The notes under the pieces were generated by a model. That model saw nothing but the letters and a program-made list of their open reading frames with translations. It did not search any database and was not told the origin of the DNA. This document shows, in pieces, positions 20,062 through 32,552 of a stretch of DNA of 64,000 bases; positions within the stretch are counted from its first letter, which is position 1; each line of letters begins with the position of its first letter. Source of the DNA: Blakeslea trispora (lineage: Eukaryota > Mucoromycota > Mucoromycetes > Mucorales > Choanephoraceae); assembly GCA_025331445.1 (NCBI GenBank), contig JAIWNE010000070.1, forward strand, positions 1 through 64,000, given 5' to 3'. Made by a program: the position numbers and the translations under genes.

Positions 20062-23000
20062 CTAAGCGGAGGGGTGATAAAAACCAACAGATTGCCAGTG
20101 AGTAAGGTATTTCCTAAATAATTGAGCATTTAAGACAGGTGCAGCATCAATGACAGGAGCCAGCACTTTTGTCTTCTCAGTTTGCCAAATGGGCATATTG
20201 AAACTAGAGCTTTTGAAGTTAGCCTCATAGAATGACATCAATCGATAACAAGGGTTGGCTTGATCCTCGGCGAGAGCTTCTATCCATTCAGCTGTAGGAA
20301 CGATATCAAAAGTCATGCCTGCTCCTCTCATGGCATTCAATACATCAGACCAATGAACACGATGAGGGTTGACTATATGACAGATAGTCTGAGTGGTCTG
20401 TTGAAGCATGATTGTCTTGATACTAGCGGAGGCATAGTCCACACTGATCCAGTCAATGACGATATCAAGCTGAGGCATCTTATGCATCACGGAACCACCA
20501 CCAACAAACATGAGAGGATACTGTTCCGAGGTATTCCAGACACCATGCTCAGAATCACCACAGACTTGACCAAGACGCTCAACGAAGAAGGGCAGGTTTT
20601 TTTCGATGGCAAGATAGTCCAGCAGTATCTCAACAACAAACTTGGAATGAGCATAGCCCATAGGCATACACACATGAGCATCCATAGGCAACGGTTCTTC
20701 CTTAATCTCAGCCTGATCTAGGCCGGAGCTTGCAGACACACTAGAGATGAAATGCACATGTATAGGACGACTGGGAAGACAGGCAAACTTTAGGAGCTGA
20801 TAGAAAGGAGCAATGCACTGTCTATCATAGTGATCGACAGGCATATTGAAGTCCAGTAACCACGCACAGTGTTGAATGATAGTCACTTCTTGAGCAAGAC
20901 GTTCATAGAGATCTTTTCCAAAGCCTAGATAAGGTGCAGAGAAATTCATGGGCAACACTTGGACTCGATCTGCCTGTAAAAGAGTCGTATCCAACGATCG
21001 AGATTCAAAAGCCTTCAACAGACGGTTGTTCAACTGATCTGGTTGACCGCGGATACAGCAATAGACTCTTTTGACACGAGCATCTTGAAGCAAATCTCTT
21101 AAAAGGAATGACCCAAGTGAGCCAGTGGCACCCGTCAATAAGATTACATGACCTTCCGAAGCGAGTACATCTCTCTTTTCAACTCTGTGGAAATCCTGTG
21201 AGGCTAGACGAATGTAATCTTCAGCCAACGTTTGAGCAGCTTGGTATTGTTGTTCGACTTGAAGAGAAATATCTTGATTTTCATGGTTCAGCAGCGCTTG
21301 TTGAATGGATTCAATAGTAGGATGCTGGAATAAGAAACTCTGAGATAGATTGTCAAATGGCTCGGCAATCAGGTTACGAAGCTGAATTGAGGTGAGGGAA
21401 TTAAGGCCCAAGTCAAACAGAGATTGAGAATGGTTCTTGAGTTGAGAACGATCGGTGATATCCAAGACCTCAGCAACGCACTGTTCCAAGAAATCATTTA
21501 TTTCATCGCCTGTCCAAGACTTGTCTTTAGCATCGGATACATGAGAGGGCCCTTGTAAGAATGCCTTGTAGAGTGCTTCAATCTCTTGCTTGTACATGTC
21601 CTCTACAGCCTTGCGTTTGACTGTACATTTGTCAGTAGAAGGCAAGGACTGTCCGGGCTGTAAGACCTTGACCATTTGAGGCATCAACTTGCTATGGCTA
21701 GGACATTCTGTGTTTACTTTTCTGACAGCATCTCGAATTTGAGCCATGATGTCTGCTGAGTCCATACCGGCAACGACCTCGGGGTTAAGCTCAATCAGGA
21801 CAGCAGTACACTGTCTAGCTTGACCGAGAACAATAGCTTGTTTGACTGGATCGCAGGCACGCAACGTGTTTTCCATAGGCACAGGGTTCGTCTTTTCACC
21901 GTTTTCCATAATAAGAGTGTCATCACGACGTCCGACATAAGTATAGTAACCATCTCCCACAGGCTTGAACAAGTCGTTGGTATCATAGCCACTACCATCA
22001 GGTCGATTGATTACTTTTGTGGCCAAAGTAGGACCCTCTGCATATATCATGAGATGCTTGTGTTCTCCCTCATCTTCAAAACAGAAACGCGTGTTGGGGT
22101 TCATCATTCGAAGTGAGCTCCAATGATGCTTTCTTTGAGGCGATAGATCTGAAGTCATGGCACTACCAATCTCAGTCGTACCATACATCGTGCAGAGATT
22201 AAGACCATGTTGACAAAGCCAGTCACCTGATGATGCACGGAGGGCAGCACCACCATGCAAGGCAAACTTGAGCTTCTTGATAGCATCAAAATCTTGCGTC
22301 TTTTTAAGATAAGGGATCATCTGTTCAAGGATAAGTGGAGGTGCACATAGAGCAGTGACTTGATTGAAACGAAGGGCATAATCAATGTCTTCTTGAGAAG
22401 CAGGAAGACTTTCCATCAAGACAACACTACCACCTACTGTGGCCATTGAGAAATGAGCAAAAGTACCAAAGACATGAAATCTAAAGGAGAAGGATTAGAA
22501 AACGAAAAAAAAATGGTTTTACTAAAGTCACTTACAGAGGTCCACAAGAAAGCATCACATCAGTGGATGAAAGAGGCTCTAGTCCCTTGGCAAAAGGGAG
22601 TGTTAAATGTAATGGTGTCATCAAATGAAACAAATATTGGTTGCTCAGATAAATTGGTTTAGGGAAGGAAGTGGTTCCAGAACTAGATAAAGACGAGTCT
22701 ATTAAAAAGTCTATTGTATTTTTTCTCTTGTTCGATATTTACCTATGAATAATCAAAGCATCCTTATGAATATCGGCATCAGAGAATGTAGTATCAATGA
22801 ACTGATTATGGCTCGTATGTAGAGGTTCTTGTAGTAGGAGCTCAATGTCCAAAGGCTTGACAATGATTAATTCAACGCCTTCCAATTCATGAATGGCATT
22901 TTCTGAAATGGAGCCATACTTGGCATCGGCAATGATGACTTTGGCTTGAGTTTTTTGCATCAAATTAGTGATAGCAGCCTCCGAGTTGCGAGGAGAGATG

Positions 23001-23308
23001 GCCATCATGGTACGACGTAGCTTGAGCAAGGCCACCATGACAATGAGGTAACTGATATTGTGTTCGCTAATATAAGCAATGACTTCTGTAGCAGCTGCAT
23101 AATGCTGCCATTGACAAGCCAGATTGGTGGCCAAACGATCCACCTGAGCATAAGTCAGTGTCTTGAAGACTCTGTCTTTTGACATGTAGCGAACAAACAC
23201 ATGATCGGAATAAACATTGGATTGATGGGTAAGCAAATGAGTAAAGGCCTTGAAATGGTTGGACAAGGCTTGACCAGAAGCAAAATCAATTTGATGATTG
23301 GGTAACAT
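20062..23308 (-). CDS. NRPS-like adenylation-carrier-reductase (A-T-R) enzyme
   Basis: Exons 23308-22743, 22682-22536 and 22480-20062 give about 1043 aa. Adenylation domain (about 1-560): HSSGTTSFPKP (A3), MYGTTEIG (A5), ND...GDGYYTYVGRRDDTLIMENG (A7-A8) and a C-terminal Lys-rich TDKCTVKRKAVE. Carrier domain (about 590-670): LFDLGLNSLTSIQL, where the Ser takes phosphopantetheine. Reductase domain (about 700-1043): VILLTGATGSLGSFLLRDLL for NADPH and GYAHSKFVVE with the Tyr-x3-Lys pair. Enzymes of this plan activate a carboxylic acid and release it as an aldehyde or alcohol. It is not Lys2 itself, because Lys2 is longer and has an extra N-terminal region. Substrate unknown. The start giving MLPNHQIDF is preferred; an in-frame upstream start exists at 23353. 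Confidence 0.88.
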
Positions 23309-24736
23309 TGAAAGATATATATATAAAAGGGGCGGAATACGTATAAAAGTCAATTGAAAAAGAAAAGGAACGGAATGTATATATCGAGAAATTGATTACC
23401 TTTATATATCCAATTTGATGAGGATAAACTTGCCTTAAAAGTAATGACATAGAAGCTGTTGATCAAAATATACAAAAAACTGGCTTTAATTTAGCAGAAC
23501 GGTAAAACCTTTAGTGCTTAAGGTTCAAGATCAATAGCAAATTATCTACTTTTTAATTATACCTATGTTTGCCACCAAGAAAAAAAAAAGAGAATGATGA
23601 ATCTGAAACCTGACAAATGACAAATTGTGTTGCTCAACTTGACATTCATGCAAAAATGAAATGTCGATTTTTGAAGAAAAAAAAAAAACCTAATGTTTGT
23701 AATTCTTGCGTGGCAACAAAGCTCATTGATCTTCTTCTTGCAGAGAGGAGCTTTCTTGATTAATTAGGGGTAGACAACATTCAATGGATATAATCTTCCA
23801 ACTGAAAAAAAAAGGAGGGACTTGATTTATTATAGCAGTTTCTGATCGGTATAGCGATAATAAACAGGAGCTTCAATTTCTCAAGTATTTTTCCCTAACT
23901 TGAGCCATTTTAATTATTCTGTTTTTAAACTTAATCTTTCAACCGAAAAAAAGGCATTAAAAAAATCATAGTGGGTGTTTGTATGTGTCAAAAGCAATGT
24001 CATCATACTATGCATGTCACGGTTGAACAATTAGACTCTAAAGTTTAGGCTGAACTATTGGTCATCGCCTCCTAAACAGAAAATGGTTTCAATCTAGAAA
24101 AAGAAGTGTTAGATAAAATATCCTTATTATTATTTGTTTGTTTGATAACCAAGCATGTAGTTTAAATCAAGCATATTCTTTTTGTTGTTTCATCGTCTTT
24201 TTAAGGTTATTAAGAAAGCAGCTTGTTTGAAAAGCAATATATGCTGTCTTTCTCAGCTTGCATGTCAAGCACAGCAGCCCCGCCAATTAAAAACCCTGTC
24301 TGAGTTAGAAATATGTCTATAAACCAAAAGCTTAGAGAATGTTGAGGGAATGACAAGTTGGGTCCTCCTGAACAATTATGCGTTCAATTTGATGTAGAGT
24401 TTTAGTAGTTAGTCTGTGCAAGAAAAAAAAAAGGGGCCAATTTTTTTAGCCGAGGATTTTGTTGCAGGCTTGTATTATTCAGCATTAACATTACACAGCA
24501 TCGCGATATTGAGATTGAGACTTGCAAGTAACAGATAATAGAAATGAAATGAAAAAAAAAAGAAAACTCTGTCAAAAATCAGATTAGAAACAAGAGATCA
24601 AATAATGCCTATAAAGATGCTCCCCCCTTTCCTCTTACTCTCATCATTTTATAGCTGCAAACATTGTTTTCACAATGATCAAATAAAAGAAAATTCAAAA
24701 AAAGAAAGGATATATGACTTTATTATCAATTAGACA
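23309..24736. other. Gene-free AT-rich region between NRPS-like gene and VPS8
   Basis: About 1.4 kb with many A/T runs and no convincing frame. TATATATATAAAAG at 23317-23330 lies just upstream of the NRPS-like start and may belong to its promoter. Otherwise nothing recognised. Confidence 0.5.
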
Positions 24737-27700
24737 TTATGTTGCTTTTTCTTTACCCTTTAAGGTTTTTGTTGTCTTGATAGATTCATTTGAGGATACT
24801 GTTGCGATTGGAGGGAGGGCTGGTTTTGCTTCAGAATTACCATGCTGACATATAATACATTCTTGATCAGTGCCTAGTTGTCTGTCCAGGCACTCAGTAT
24901 GGAATCCATGACCGCAATGAAATATGGCATATCTTTTCTGACTAGGAACAGCCTCTACCATTGACTTTTCTTCTTCACCTTCTTCTGCTATCGAGCTTGG
25001 CTGTTCGTCCATTCCCCAGGCCAAAGGAGGATGAAGTAAGGTGAGATCAAGGATATTGGCACCACAAATTTCACAGACAGATCGAGTAGGTCTCCATCCT
25101 TTACTACGTTTGACTACCATATCCTGTAGACTACCAAACAAATCTCGATCAAACAGACGATTGGTCAGTTCTAGTAGTTGGCTCTCATACTTGTATGTGT
25201 CTAGCATGCTCAAAAAGATCTCTCTGAAATCTGCAAATGTGGTTTCGCCTCGTGCTTGTGAAGTGATCAAACGCTGTAACAAACGTGGCAGCGATACTTG
25301 AGGTGATGTGGAGAGCAAGAGAGATGTCAAGATAGATTGTACAAATGACTTGAAGGAGTTTACAATGCGTTGATGAATGTCTGCAGGCGCTGAAGTTTTA
25401 TTGCCAAGTGCATTGTATACGTCAATGGATGCTTCTACATAAGCATCTAGTAAACGGAACCACAGTGTTTCTATCACGTGATCGTTTTGAGTAGAATCAT
25501 CCTGTACGCCTGCATTAGAGTCATCCCCTACCGAACTGTCTTCACCACTACCACGACTCAGTTCTGGTATATTCACCTCCTCTCCTTCTTCTTCATTCTC
25601 TTCAAGTTCTGTCTGGTAAGTGTTAGCAGCCAATCGACTGCTGTTTTCACAAAGACGAGTGCCTACTCTCAAGACACCATTCAGACCAATCAGACAACTA
25701 TTAATCGTGTTTTGTTCTTCAAATGTCCAGGTTTTGTCAGCAGATTGATGTTCTTTCAATATAGATAGAATAGCATTGTTCTTTTCCTTTGCAACTTCCA
25801 ACACTTTATCAAGAGCCCCGTTTGTATCTCCATTCTTTTCCATAATCCATACAACAGCATCAATAACACCATGGTTTTCACAGCATTTCTGTATCCTTTC
25901 CAAGTTCACATCATTACTTAACTTTGTATTGAAATAGTTGAAGACGCCTGAGGGGTCAAATCGACACATGAGCTCAATATAGCGCTCTTGTATAGTGGCA
26001 TCCACTTGAGTTGGCGATGTTTCTTTGATGAAACCTTGATGAAGCTGCTCTTCATCTTCTGGGCTGTCTTGACCATCGCAAGGCTCTAGTAAGCCTCTCA
26101 AGTAAGAAAACAATCGCTTGTCTGCTGTCACATGATTTTCTTCATCATCAAATTCCTGGTCTTCTTCCAATCGGCGGATAGCGTCTGTATGATCACCATC
26201 TAGATAGTTTTCAACAATATAGGCCGTCTTTTGCCCATCAATTTCCACAAACTGTGAGATCCGAATCATAAAGACTCGCTTGATTTCTTCTTTCTGAGAG
26301 CTTCTTAGATTACCAGAACCTAGTAGACCTTCAACACATTCAAATACCATCTCTCGACATTCATCGTCTTTGAGATAAGCTTCAACTAGCTTACCATACT
26401 TTTCATCACGACGATACACATGTTCCAGTACTTTCCAAAACCCTGCTTCTTCATACAACTGAACAATCTGTTCCTCATGCGAAGGCGTAAAGACGGTCAA
26501 CAGGTTAGTCACAGCCTTCTCACGTTCAGCACGCGTTTCAGGATCATGGTCTTCAGCAAGTCTGACAAGCACCTTATAGAGCGTCTTTGGTGGTAGCAAA
26601 ATAAATGTGGTATACATATGCAAATTGGTAGCAATAAACATATAGAGTAAAATAAGGTTTTCGCTGGAGATATAACTATAGGTGGATGTCGAGGATGATT
26701 CGATATGGGACATGGATGCCACATTGATATGAAGATTAGGGCGGTTTGTGCCAAAGGAGTGTACAGTAGAAGCAGAAATGGATTGTTTAGGACGAGGTGG
26801 AGGTAGTGGTATACTATTGCCTGCTGAGCCACCACCCATCACATCTAATAGTGTATTCACAATGATCTGTCGAGAGATAACCTTCCCAGGCACTTCATCT
26901 TCAAACCGAGAGCTCAGAATATCTTCACCTCCATTCAGCCATGGATCTTCAAATGCTACTTCCAAAGTTTCCAAGAGCTTTTTTGTGCTAAATCGAAGTA
27001 ACAGACGCAAGTAAGGGTATGTGGGCTCAGAGGCACCTTCATCTTCATCTGCTGTGAGTACCAGCTTGCCTCCTATAGGTGGCCAAACAACGCAACGACC
27101 TGAGAATACAAATGAATAGATAGCGCCTCGAGCATCACTCGCTTCATCAGGATCCAATATGGCAGTTCCTTCGGGGAAGGATCTACCTGTCAAAATCAAC
27201 CTGAGATAATCAAAGAGCTTTTCGGCATTTTGGCGCACGTGAGATACTTTTTGAGTACCTTCTTCTTGACGAAGAACAACCCGAACTACTTTGAGCATTT
27301 CTACCACAGGGCTAACGTAATCGTGCATGCTCTTGTTCCATACATACATCATGGCTTCGTACATACCCTCGCGATGACACATGCTTACGACCTGATCAAT
27401 ATCAAGATGACGAGGATTGACGTGCCAAATGACTTGCTCCAAGTTATCCAACAGACGCTTCTTACTATAATGATCAACCAAGTCTTTCATAAGAGAAGGC
27501 GGTACATCAGGAATACGGTCTGCAATAATCCAAGGTTCCAATACTTCTAAAAAGACACCCTTCACCTTATTGTCTGCAAATCTTTCATAAACGACATCAA
27601 ACAAAAATTCCGTATTGTCCATACTGAGACAGGCCTCAATACATCCTTGTGCCAAATCACGGAACATGACCATTTCGCCACCTGCAATTTCGTTTGCCAT

Positions 27701-28459
27701 ACCCTCATATGTACGTTTGGATGAGAATGCATAATTGAGTGAGGCTATCAAGAGATCCATCAAGTGCTCGCCCACAAGCAACTTGCGAGCCTTTTCTTCT
27801 TCAGGAAGGCCAATGACAGTCTGTATACCAATACCGTTATAGAAGCTAGTAGCCAGCTCAATGCTCTCCAAAAAATCACCTGCCTGTACCAAGGCTAAGA
27901 TACGGTCTTTCCAAGAGAGTAGTGTACCTATATAGATTTGCTTCATACCCAACAGAAATAGTTTACCCTTGTAGCCCTTGATGGCACTGAAATAAGCCAT
28001 TTCAACCGATTTAAGTAGACTTGAGTTTTCAGGTGAATCTATGATCAAGTTGGCAGCATCGATCACCAAGTCCTTTAGGGGTGTGTTGAACCAATCATGG
28101 TAGATGAGTTGTTTGTTACGAACGCTGGTTTGTTGGGTCATGACCATGTTCTTAGGATCAAACAAAATCATCTCTTCATTGGATGTAAAGAGGACAAGTA
28201 TCTGTCGATTGATCCATTGAATGCCTACAATAGCCTCCTTGCATTTCCATTCGCCCACCTTGACAAACTCAAGCGAAAGGCCCTTTTTGCCTGCATTGGG
28301 CTTCTGAGGAGGTGTTGATATCCTGGGCGCTCTGTTGTTCTGAGACTTTTGTTTGTTTTCCTGCTCCACTACCACACGAAGGATAAAGAGATGGTTTCCC
28401 CAAGCAAAAGCAAGCATAGGATCCGAACTGGGTAAGCGGTCCTTACCTAAGTCATTTAA

Positions 28460-28526
<67 letters not shown>

Positions 28527-30743
28527 AAGCAAAAAGAGATTTTTTTTCCTTCAGTTACCTTTCACTGTGGTCTTATTGTCATCTGTCCGGAGAACGGGTA
28601 GCCATGCCAAACAACCAGACAACGATTCAATATTAGCTTTGGATCGATCATCTGGATTAGATGTACTGTTAGGTGATGAAGGAGTCACTCTTGATTTCAT
28701 AAACTTATAAAGCGTCTGCGTCGTAGGCTTTAAACCAACAATGATCATCTAAAGTAAGTGGATTTTTAATGTAATCCGAATGGACACATATGCAGTTGCA
28801 GAAACTTACTTTGTAAGGTGTCAAAAGGGCCACTAAGCCAAAGTTTTCAGCAGGGTGAGGTATTTGACCTAATGGCAATGGTTGCATAGCAAATACAGTA
28901 CTAGGTTTTCTCGGCTTAAACGGTGTTGATAATGACTGAGATCTCATTCTAGCATTGGCTGCAACTGTCTGAGCACGTTCAATCTCGGGTGTCAATGAGA
29001 GGTTTTGGTATCGACCCAAGATACGGGTGGTATCGACTGCATTGACCATGATCACCTTATACAAGGTATGGTAAAAAGCCATGCCCTGATCATCACCCGA
29101 TACAATATCCGATTTCTTTACGCCCACAAATCCAACATGAAGAATGGATGCACTCTTGACATGACCCTCTTTCCGAGGCACTTGTTGTTGAGGTGTGGAG
29201 ATAGCACCTGCTACTTGATGGGCTGATATGGGATCTATGACTCGGATGGGAGCAGCAGGTTTTCGCATATCCCATACCACAATATAACCTTGAGAATGAC
29301 CGCAGGCAATGGTTGTATGATCAGCCGAGATGGCCAATGAAGTCACTGAACCAAGCTCAATAGCTCGTGTACTATCACCCAAGATACATTTCAAATTCTG
29401 CGAATAATCATAGACAAATACCAGACTACGTGTGGTACCAATCGCAATCACTCCACTGACGGCCATGACGGATATCAATCCACTTTCTCGTTTCATCTCT
29501 TCAGAATAGAGTTGATCCGATATCTTGATCAAGGGTGTCCATTTGAATGCTTCCCAAGGTTCCATATTACCCTTTCCATCATCATTATCCATAAACAAAG
29601 AGCCTGCAAAGTCTGAAGAAGAATAGAGTGAGACGGCATCATTGCTCGAATCCAAACGTTGATGTAATAACTGACTATTGATGAGCGAATTGTATCCTGT
29701 GCGTTGAGAAGAAGAGGATGAAGCTGATTGAAGATTTGGTGTACTAGGTGTTTCGGAAGGTGTATCCTGCCATAAGAAAAATAGTCAATCATCACTGTTC
29801 AAAGAAGAGGGTCAAACATAAGCTTACGAAATGTAACAAGCTGGAGTCGACTTGAGAGCGATCTTCTTCAAAATCTTCATCTGAATTATCCGACTCATTC
29901 AAAATGTTTTCTAACTCTAGGTAATTGGCTTGTTTTTTTATGAATGTAAGTCCTTGGTTGTATACATGAACCCCTTCCTAACCCCTTTTTTACCTTTCTT
30001 GACAAATTCTTCATAGAGACCAATTTCCTTAAAGACTTCTTCAAGCAAATCAATGACCTGTTGCTTCTTCTTTTTACCAATATTGTTTTGAGTTGGATTA
30101 CTGACAAGCGGACCACCATTCAGGTGAATATGCAAATCTTCTCTGATTTTATAGAGATCGTTTAGGCGAGTCTGTATCACCGTATCAGAGACGACAGGTA
30201 AATCAAGTTCGGGAATTCGAAGTGCATTAAACTTTTGTTCGAGAACAGTCAAGGATGGAACACCGTTAATAAGACGAGTATGGTAAGGAATAGCGTCCAG
30301 AACTTTAGAGAGTGGATCAGGCTGGGTCTTCTCATATAGCTTGGGCGATAACGGCTGGTTCAAGAAGGTAGACTGACGCGGTGTGTTTGGTCTATTCAAA
30401 AGGAAGATGAGTTGATTCTGTCAGCTTTGTTTTTTAGACTCACTAATTTTTACGTTGAATAGTCTGAAGTGATCGACTGAGAACGTTGATGGCTCATGAA
30501 GTTTTTGAGATTAGCAAGATATTTATCAGCAAGCGATCGGTCCTCCAAAGCGGCTCTCAAGTCTTCTGGTAATTCAGCAGTGGCCGTATTGAGGTCGATA
30601 TCGATATGGTTCAGCATCTCTTCGTCATCCTCTGAGCTCTCTTCCAAAACTTCTCTTAATAGAGCGTCATAGTTACTCTGAAATTCGCTGGTATCTGTAC
30701 TGTCCATGACAAGTGGAGCAGGTTGTTGGTTGTCTGGATTCAT
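24737..30743 (-). CDS. VPS8: CORVET tethering subunit Vps8 (WD40, helical solenoid, RING)
   Basis: Exons 30743-30454, 30391-29994, 29928-29828, 29766-28810, 28748-28559 and 28446-24737 give about 1881 aa, long for the family. Order: acidic disordered N-terminus; a coiled segment; a WD40 propeller with DSTRAIELGSVTSLAISADH, ACGHSQGYIVVWDMRKPAAP and AENFGLVALLTPYK; a long alpha-solenoid resembling clathrin heavy-chain repeats (AYLKDDECREMVFECVEGLL); and a C-terminal RING-type zinc site (CEICG...FHCGHGFHTECLD...CIIC). Vps8 is the Rab5-binding subunit of the CORVET complex, which tethers early endosomes. The WD40 text is the diagnostic part. The start is the ATG giving MNPDNQQ. A Tc1/mariner element sits 84 bp upstream of this start, and an intron holds a tetranucleotide microsatellite. 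Confidence 0.9.
28458..28528. repeat. TAAA microsatellite inside a VPS8 intron
   Basis: About 17 uninterrupted TAAA units. It fills most of the intron between VPS8 exons 5 and 6 (28447-28558). Confidence 0.97.
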
Positions 30744-30827
30744 AAACACGATTCACAAGTCAGTTGGTGCCTTTTTTTTGTCGGTCCTTGAAAGAAGTAG
30801 AAATAACAATACAGTCAAACCTATTGA

Positions 30828-32552
30828 TAGAGGTATATTCAAAAAGTTTCACCCCGCTCCGGTTTGATGCAGTGATCAGAATTCAATAAAAGTGTTATCA
30901 ATCAAACCGAAAAAAAATTGGAAACTTTTTGATGTGCTTTTTGTTACGATCGAGAGACCTTTTTATGATAAAGTATGAGAAATAAGATGTTTGAATTTTG
31001 AATTTATTTACAAACAATTAAAACTCAGCAAGAAGTCATCACAACATCACTGTCTTCTTCTTGAGGCTCTTCTGTGCAACAACTTTTCAAGTATTCTTCA
31101 TAATACTCCTTCGCTTTGTCAACACAGCCTCTCCAAACAGAGAGGAGACTTCTCTCAGGTATTGACTTGAGAATTTCTTCAAGTTTTGCCTTAAGCTTTA
31201 CAGCAGTCTCATTCAAGTCTGGATTGTAGGCCAAAGGAGTTTTAGCCATCGACCATACCTTCTCGATTGGTTGCAATTCGCAATGGTAAGGTGGTGTGGT
31301 GGCAATCCTGCGACCAAACCTATTGGCAATCCTGTGACCAAACCTATTGGCAATCTCGTAGCATGCATAGGCAGGCTTGACTTCAAGTTTTTTGACGAGG
31401 TCCAGAAGAGCCTCCTTCTTCATCTTCTTTGGATTACCCTCCTCATCCAAATCCATGCATTTTTGCTGCATCAACCAATCCTCAATCTCTTTCTTCTTAC
31501 TACCTCTGTTGGGGGTAGGGTTTAGGTTGCGCTTATGATAGGATGCACCATCCATATGGATGATGCAGCTACCATAAGGCAAGAGTGACTTACAAAGCCT
31601 CTCGAACAACTGTTCAAACTTTTCTGCAGTAAAGTGACCATGATAGTCAGGGCTGACATTCTTTCCACCATTGACTGGCCACACAGTCGCACTGTCTTTG
31701 ATCACTTCAGCGTTTGCCCTTCTACCCTCATTGGAAACAACAAATGCAGCGAAAATCACCATCATCGGTTTTCGTCCAAGCTCATTGACTACACCCTTAA
31801 CAGGGGCCCAAGTCTTCTTGGCATGATGGTCAAGATGGCAACATGACTCATCAAGAAACACCTCAGGCTTGATTGGTCTGCATTTTCCATTCAGGTTTTG
31901 TAGCCTTTCGCTGACATATTTGTGTCGATACTCAACATTGGCATCAGAGTCATGGTTAATGTTTCTGCGGATACCTTGTTTATATCGCAAATCCAAGGTA
32001 TGCATATCCCTCAAAAGAGTCTGTTTTGATACATCAATATTGTACTTGTCTTTTAAAGCTTTTTTGATAGTCTTCACAGTGGCTGGAAGACCTTTTTCGT
32101 TGTTTTCTTTAACAATACTCTTTACGGCTAAAATATAATCCTTCTCCAATTCACGAGGAGGACGACCTATAAGCTTTTTTTCGGAAGCTTCCGATTGCGA
32201 ATTGCTTATACGAATTGCTTTCTTAGCAGCACTGCTTGTAATGCCAAGAAGCTTACTAAAAGTCTCTCGGGATTCTGGTTTCTTGCAATGGCCATTTTTG
32301 AGTCTGTTTTCCTTGATTAGATCGTACATTCGACTTAAAAGGATATAAGTTTCATCTGTGAATTCACGAGAATCTAAGCTGGGTTTTGGATAAAGTGTTT
32401 ACGAGAACTCATTTTTTAATAGTGATGAAAGAGAAAAGAGAGGGCTTTTCAACCATGGTAGTCTCAACTCTGTAGACCCATGTCTCATGAGGTAGTCACG
32501 ATAAGAAAAGAAAAGTCGATTTTCGGGGCGAGACTTTTTGAATATATCTCTA
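30828..32552 (-). mobile_element. Tc1/mariner-type DNA transposon, nearly intact
   Basis: Terminal inverted repeats: left end TAGAGGTATATTCAAAAAG then TTTCACCCCG; right end, read inward, TAGAGATATATTCAAAAAG then TCTCGCCCCG. Both outer ends carry the TA expected from Tc1/mariner target duplication. The only gene inside is the transposase on the minus strand. Total length about 1.7 kb. The element lies in the promoter or 5' UTR of VPS8. Few differences between the two ends suggest fairly recent activity. Confidence 0.88.
31025..32329 (-). CDS. Tc1/mariner (DDE_3) transposase
   Basis: The 434-residue frame has an N-terminal helix-turn-helix DNA-binding part (FSKLLGITSSAAKKAIRIS; GRPPRELEKDYILAVKSIV) and a DDE catalytic domain: first Asp in PEVFLDESCCHLDHH, second in IIHMDGASYHKR, Glu in PPYHCELQPIEKVWS. 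Just upstream of the Glu a 24-bp unit is present twice in tandem, adding IANRFGHR. A plausible upstream part (plus-strand positions about 32330-32415) starts MSSRKHFIQNP but runs into a stop and resumes in another frame as SREFTDETYILLSR, so the N-terminus may be frameshifted or spliced. If so, this copy could be inactive despite a long open frame. The start used here (MYDLIKEN) is therefore provisional. Confidence 0.85.
   Translation of the reverse strand: MYDLIKENRLKNGHCKKPESRETFSKLLGITSSAAKKAIRISNSQSEASEKKLIGRPPRELEKDYILAVKSIVKENNEKGLPATVKTIKKALKDKYNIDVSKQTLLRDMHTLDLRYKQGIRRNINHDSDANVEYRHKYVSERLQNLNGKCRPIKPEVFLDESCCHLDHHAKKTWAPVKGVVNELGRKPMMVIFAAFVVSNEGRRANAEVIKDSATVWPVNGGKNVSPDYHGHFTAEKFEQLFERLCKSLLPYGSCIIHMDGASYHKRNLNPTPNRGSKKKEIEDWLMQQKCMDLDEEGNPKKMKKEALLDLVKKLEVKPAYACYEIANRFGHRIANRFGRRIATTPPYHCELQPIEKVWSMAKTPLAYNPDLNETAVKLKAKLEEILKSIPERSLLSVWRGCVDKAKEYYEEYLKSCCTEEPQEEDSDVVMTSC

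Noticed and set aside
23314..23331. TATATATATAAAAG as a TATA box of the NRPS-like gene
   Set aside because: The clear TATAAAA reads on the plus strand while the gene is on the minus strand; the palindromic TATATATA part is not specific enough to call.
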